This document shows positions 60,922 to 64,000 of a stretch of 64,000 bases of DNA, in pieces. The position numbers and the translations under genes are program-made. Source of the stretch: Paenibacillus macerans (GTDB lineage: Bacteria; Bacillota; Bacilli; Paenibacillales; Paenibacillaceae); NCBI RefSeq assembly GCF_023715465.1, contig NZ_JAMBOE010000005.1, forward strand, positions 186,001 through 250,000, in the 5' to 3' direction. Positions within the stretch are counted from its first letter, which is position 1. Each line of letters begins with the position of its first letter. The notes under the pieces are model-generated. The model had not been told where the DNA came from. It searched no databases and was given only the letters and a program-made list of their open reading frames with translations.

Positions 60922-61260
60922 TCACATCCAAAAATATCCATATTCATTTCGATCAAGCATCCTTAATTGTTTTTCAAAGTCTTCTATCGGTTTTATATCC
61001 TCCACAAAATGCCACTTATCTTTACTGTCTTTCCAATAGATCTTCCACTTGTTTTCTTCATATCTAAATTGAGCAATCGGCAATTCAACGCGTTGTCCAG
61101 GCCTAAACGAGGGTCTATCTTGTGAAAGAGTGACTGTGTTCCCTCTAAATTTATAAATGATTTTAAATTCATCCCTGAGGTGCTTGGGAATTTTCTCCTC
61201 AATATAACGATCGAGAATTTTTTCCAGCCTCTTCTTTGTAAATGCATCAAATCCTGCCAT
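60922..61260 (-). CDS. DUF3024 family protein
   Basis: ATG 61260 has GGAG 9 nt upstream. The 112-residue protein shows KRLEKILDRYIEEKIPKHLR, PSFRPGQRVELPIAQFRYEE and KWKIYWKDSKDKWHFVEDIK, the standard DUF3024 blocks. Function unknown; common in Bacillales genomes. Confidence 0.8.
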   Translation of the reverse strand: MAGFDAFTKKRLEKILDRYIEEKIPKHLRDEFKIIYKFRGNTVTLSQDRPSFRPGQRVELPIAQFRYEENKWKIYWKDSKDKWHFVEDIKPIEDFEKQLRMLDRNEYGYFWM

Positions 61261-61420
61261 ATCGATCCGCTCCATTGTTTTAGATTTTTTCGGTTTTGCA
61301 TTAAATTCATTTCAGTTTTTGTCATCAGACTTTTTTATGAATTACCTTCATATATAATTTCATCAGAGATTTGAGCTGTCATGTTAATCTTCCTTCAAAA
61401 TAATTTGACTTCTTTCTTAA

Positions 61421-61816
61421 TTATTTATCATAAACTACTTCCGTCCCCGCAATAAAATCATGAATCGATCTTTTATCTTCCCGCAGCCCGACCATGAATG
61501 CGCTGATAATGGTACATATCCCAAAAGTAAGACCATAGATTAAACCCGCAACTATGTTACGCAATAACATGGTTCCAAGCCCTGGTGAGGAATGATCACT
61601 CACTTTTCTAATTTTGATCCCGCAAATACGTTTTCCAATGGTGTAGCCGCCCCAAAAAACAGGCAGTAGTAATGAATATAAAAAGGATAATATATTTGTT
61701 ATATATTCTTGATTGGCTCCACCAGTAATAATAAAAGAAATTATTCCTAACGGTATCCCGACAATGACTCCGTCTAATAGCAATGCCCCAAGTCTAATCC
61801 AAAAGCCAGCCACCAT
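61421..61816 (-). CDS. RDD family membrane protein
   Basis: ATG 61816 has GGGG 8 nt upstream. The 131-residue protein begins VAGFWIRLGALLLDGVIVGI, the R...D motif of RDD, and has three TM helices and the block YTIGKRICGIKIRKV. Members are small integral membrane proteins; transport or antiporter roles are proposed for some. Confidence 0.85.
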   Translation of the reverse strand: MVAGFWIRLGALLLDGVIVGIPLGIISFIITGGANQEYITNILSFLYSLLLPVFWGGYTIGKRICGIKIRKVSDHSSPGLGTMLLRNIVAGLIYGLTFGICTIISAFMVGLREDKRSIHDFIAGTEVVYDK

Positions 61817-61850
61817 AACTTTGCCCCCCCTCATTGGTGTGATTCATTTA

Positions 61851-61958
61851 TTACTCCAAAGATATGTAATGTTTCATGATTTGTTTCTGGATATTTGCCG
61901 AGATTTTCAATAACAGCCCTGCTTCACGAAGCCGTGTAAATATCTCTTTACTCCTCAT
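61851..61958 (-). CDS. small ORF (35 aa), possible remnant
   Basis: ATG 61958 opens MRSKEIFTRLREAGLLLKIS, then ANIQKQIMKHYISLE and TAA. It lies in the same frame as, and 6 bp after, the stop codon of the GNAT gene at 61965. It could be a small protein, the lost C-terminal extension of that gene, or the end of another gene. No ribosome site is evident. Confidence 0.3.
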   Translation of the reverse strand: MRSKEIFTRLREAGLLLKISANIQKQIMKHYISLE

Positions 61959-61964
61959 TAGTCT

Positions 61965-62408
61965 TTACATATTTATTATAAATCCCGTTTTCTTGCCTTT
62001 TATAAAACCTGCCTTTTCATAAAATTTATGTACCTCATCCATCCGAGAACTGGTCATTAGCATCACTTTATAGCAGTTCATTTCTCCGGCAATTTCTTTA
62101 GCCTTTTCTAATACCAGTAAACCGAATCCATTACGTCTATATTCTTCATGCGTCACGACATTTTCGATTAGACCATAAGGTCTTGCGCTTCTGGTCAAAT
62201 TCTTAATAATAACCAGGACACAAGACGCTACGATCCTCCCTTCATGTTCAACTACTAGAATATTCATATTCTGATCTTCTAACATTTCACGCCAGTGATT
62301 GAATAAAGCCTGATTTCTCTCTAATACAGGATCCGAAGGCTGTAGAAAGTTATATAGAAATAAAAGGTCTTCTAATTCATCTTCGCGGATTAATCTACAT
62401 ATGGTCAT
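61965..62408 (-). CDS. GNAT-family N-acetyltransferase
   Basis: The 147-residue protein has [20 protein letters not shown] (acetyl-CoA loop R-R-N-G-F-G) and [20 protein letters not shown]. It is paralogous to the GNATs at 36664 and 62474. The substrate is unknown. It is followed in frame by the small ORF at 61851. Confidence 0.87.
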   Translation of the reverse strand: MTICRLIREDELEDLLFLYNFLQPSDPVLERNQALFNHWREMLEDQNMNILVVEHEGRIVASCVLVIIKNLTRSARPYGLIENVVTHEEYRRNGFGLLVLEKAKEIAGEMNCYKVMLMTSSRMDEVHKFYEKAGFIKGKKTGFIINM

Positions 62409-62473
62409 TTACATTGCACCAGCTTTCTTTACCATATAATCTCGGCGGGCGTCTTTTTTTGAGATCTTCATCA

Positions 62474-62911
62474 TTATTTTAATTTCTTCTTAAATCCCTT
62501 CTGGTCGGTAGTGTATCCAATGGCTTTATAAAATTCATGTGAGCCTTCACGTCCACTTTCAGATACAAGAATTACATATTTACATTGATTGTCTGCCCCA
62601 AAGCTTTCTATGCAGTTCATAAGAGCCTTGCCAACGCCATAACCTTGATAATCAGGGGCAACGACTACATTCTCTACTAACATGAATGTGCCGCATTCTC
62701 CTACTAAGTCATAACAAATTACTCCCATTGCAGTTCCAATCACTTTATTACTGTTATCGGCAACAGCAACAAAGTAATTTGAGTTCTCATTAATTGTTTT
62801 CAACTGTTTTTTCATCTTGTCTTTATTAAAGTCTTTGCCAATAAAATCATGAAAAAGATCTGACAAGTATTCAATATCCCTTAGCTCTGCTCTTCTGATA
62901 ATATACTGCAT
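62474..62911 (-). CDS. GNAT-family N-acetyltransferase
   Basis: The 145-residue protein has MLVENVVVAPDYQGYGVGKA (Q-G-Y-G-V-G) and VSESGREGSHEFYKAIGYTT. It is closest in the window to the protein at 36664 (shared GVICYDLVGECGTFM-like block). GGAGTGA precedes the ATG. Confidence 0.87.
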   Translation of the reverse strand: MQYIIRRAELRDIEYLSDLFHDFIGKDFNKDKMKKQLKTINENSNYFVAVADNSNKVIGTAMGVICYDLVGECGTFMLVENVVVAPDYQGYGVGKALMNCIESFGADNQCKYVILVSESGREGSHEFYKAIGYTTDQKGFKKKLK

Positions 62912-62957
62912 TACGGGTCACTCCTTTTTCACAAGATGTTATCGGATATCCCAACCA

Positions 62958-63002
62958 TAGATAGCTCTTATCTTAAGACTGGGTCATATATTGTCTGTAA
63001 AA
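62958..63002. repeat. conserved intergenic segment, copy 1, after the GNAT at 62984
   Basis: AGATAGCTCTTATCTTAAGA then CTGGGTCATATATTGTCTG resembles AGATAGCTCTTACTTTAGGT then CGGGTCGTAGTTGTCTT at 63446-63486. Both lie at the 3' end of a GNAT gene on the minus strand, so the gene at 62984-63406 with one copy forms a 485-bp repeatable unit. Confidence 0.6.
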
Positions 63003-63406
63003 CTCTTAAGTTTCTTCTTCATGTAATAATGTGTATGCCTTCCTGCATTCTCGATAATGCCATACACTTCAAAGCCTTCCTTTTTATAGAAATCCAACGC
63101 TTGAAGACTTAAAGTATCCACCTTCATAAATTCACATTGCTTCTCCCGTGCTATTCTCTCAACCTCTTGCATCAGTTTTGTTCCGTAACCTAACTCTCTA
63201 TACTCGGGTATTTCAAGCCAGTTCCAACAGGTCTCACCAAGTATTTCTCCACAAACTTGTCCTTGTGCATCCTTAAGGAATATATGTATTTCCTGGTACC
63301 TCCCTTTCAAATCATCAGGAAAGTGCTCCATATTGTACTCAAACATTTTGTTTTTGACATAATTCTTTAACTCGTCATTGTTTTCATTCATCATCTTTAA
63401 TGACAT
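62984..63406 (-). CDS. GNAT-family N-acetyltransferase
   Basis: The 140-residue protein has LEIPEYRELGYGTKLMQEVE (acetyl-CoA loop region), CEFMKVDTLSLQALDFYKKE and GFEVYGIIE. This subgroup resembles the protein at 30794 (KVDTLSLQALDFYKK vs HLDTWNFQAPDFYVK). The substrate is unknown. Bracketed by the two copies of the 40-bp intergenic segment. Confidence 0.87.
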   Translation of the reverse strand: MSLKMMNENNDELKNYVKNKMFEYNMEHFPDDLKGRYQEIHIFLKDAQGQVCGEILGETCWNWLEIPEYRELGYGTKLMQEVERIAREKQCEFMKVDTLSLQALDFYKKEGFEVYGIIENAGRHTHYYMKKKLKSFTDNI

Positions 63407-63443
63407 TGGGTCAATCCGTTCATTATCTATGCGTAGGTTTCAT

Positions 63444-63492
63444 TAGATAGCTCTTACTTTAGGTCGGGTCGTAGTTGTCTTAGTCGATCCCC
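63444..63492. repeat. conserved intergenic segment, copy 2
   Basis: See copy 1 at 62958. It shares the word AGATAGCTCTTA and the spaced words GGGTC and TTGTCT in the same order and spacing. It lies between the stop codon of the GNAT at 63506 and the start of the one at 63406. Confidence 0.6.
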
Positions 63493-63505
63493 CTTCGAAG
63501 ATACT

Positions 63506-63955
63506 TTACAAGTTGCCCTTCAAATCTTTTACCAAATAAATTATTAGATCATCATCTACCATTACTAGCTTGCCTGGTTCTACTTGAACATTCTTATAAG
63601 TTATGCCATTACCATCCATCACATATCCACGAGAAGTATACATTTTTTGAGCATTCCCATAATCTTTGTAGAGCCCCACTCCTAAACCAACATATTTAGA
63701 AAAAGCAGATACCGTGGATTCCAATTCATCAAACAATCTGCTTGCTATCTTCTTCCTTCTATACTCGGGAAATACATTGAGATCGTTAATCTCCGGTATG
63801 TTATTCTCACGAAAGAATGGATATGGCGAACTGTAAAGTAAATGGCAGCAGCCTGCCAATTGATCATCATAAAATGCCATTAAGGTTATTCGGCTGCCTG
63901 CAGCATTCTCTTCAAGGCATTTCCTGAAATAATCACCTTGCTGGTACCTAACCAT
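63506..63955 (-). CDS. GNAT-family N-acetyltransferase, possibly N-terminally shortened
   Basis: The 149-residue frame shows NDLNVFPEYRRKKIASRLFD (the usual Q-x-x-G replaced by R-K-K-I) and YVGLGVGLYKDYGNAQKMYT, then SRGYVMDG. The expected first beta strand and helix (about 30 residues) of this subgroup are not before the ATG, where an in-frame TAG lies. A frameshift upstream or an unusually short protein is possible. Confidence 0.65.
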   Translation of the reverse strand: MVRYQQGDYFRKCLEENAAGSRITLMAFYDDQLAGCCHLLYSSPYPFFRENNIPEINDLNVFPEYRRKKIASRLFDELESTVSAFSKYVGLGVGLYKDYGNAQKMYTSRGYVMDGNGITYKNVQVEPGKLVMVDDDLIIYLVKDLKGNL

Positions 63956-64000
63956 GAGCTATAAAATCATTTGCCAAAAAACCTGCTAAACATGCCTTGT

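Overview
The window looks like a chromosomal segment of a Paenibacillus-type Firmicute. The signs are two carbohydrate ABC importers of the LplA/LplB/LplC kind without their own ATPase, each next to a YesM/YesN-type two-component system, a subtilase anchored by S-layer homology (SLH) domains, a glucuronoxylan locus with GH67, GH2 and GH43 enzymes, strong AGGAGG-type ribosome sites with frequent TTG/GTG starts, and roughly 50% GC in the core genes. No tRNA, rRNA or CRISPR array was seen.

Layout. 1-3.7 kb: the tail of nrdG, a small membrane protein, a DinB/YfiT protein and a three-gene nucleotidyltransferase/cupin group. 4-8.2 kb: a 1407-residue cell-surface subtilase. 8.36-9.84 kb: an AT-rich quorum-sensing module, made of a 454-residue HTH+TPR regulator (RRNPP type) whose stop codon overlaps (ATGA) the start of a 39-residue secreted pro-peptide. 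I consider this the best candidate for an undescribed system here. 10.5-14.7 kb: a sulfotransferase diverging from a DUF1796 / sugar epimerase-dehydratase / GT4 / small-protein operon, probably for a surface glycan. 15.7-24.9 kb: a maltodextrin-like uptake locus (binding protein, two permeases, secreted GH13 amylase) diverging from its sensor kinase and AraC-type regulator. 25.8-30.4 kb: a PTS group (EIIA, GntR regulator, RspA/ManD-like dehydratase, EIIBC).

30.8-42.8 kb and 60-64 kb are AT-rich arrays of small genes, all on the minus strand: GNAT acetyltransferases, NUDIX hydrolases, a kinase-like phosphotransferase, VOC, TPR, DinB and orphan proteins. Several are broken or duplicated fragments, as expected for an accessory-gene hotspot. 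Inside it sits a FusB-type EF-G-binding protein with a 13-codon leader peptide and competing stems, a likely drug-inducible attenuator. An IS3-family element (42.95-44.35 kb) closes the first array. 44.8-59.4 kb is the xylan/aldouronate locus (dehydrogenase, GH43, GH2, GH67, binding protein, two permeases, response regulator, sensor kinase) with a good CcpA (cre) site at its promoter.

The gene-free gaps are not empty. Six unrelated intergenic repeat families (called A-F here) occur. Each is about 140-280 bp and is built from two to four short units in defined direct/inverted arrangements; in family C the 51/60/51-bp spacing is the same in both copies. The IS element sits inside a family B copy. 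A 208-bp MITE-like element and a separate end fragment of it lie in the xylan locus.
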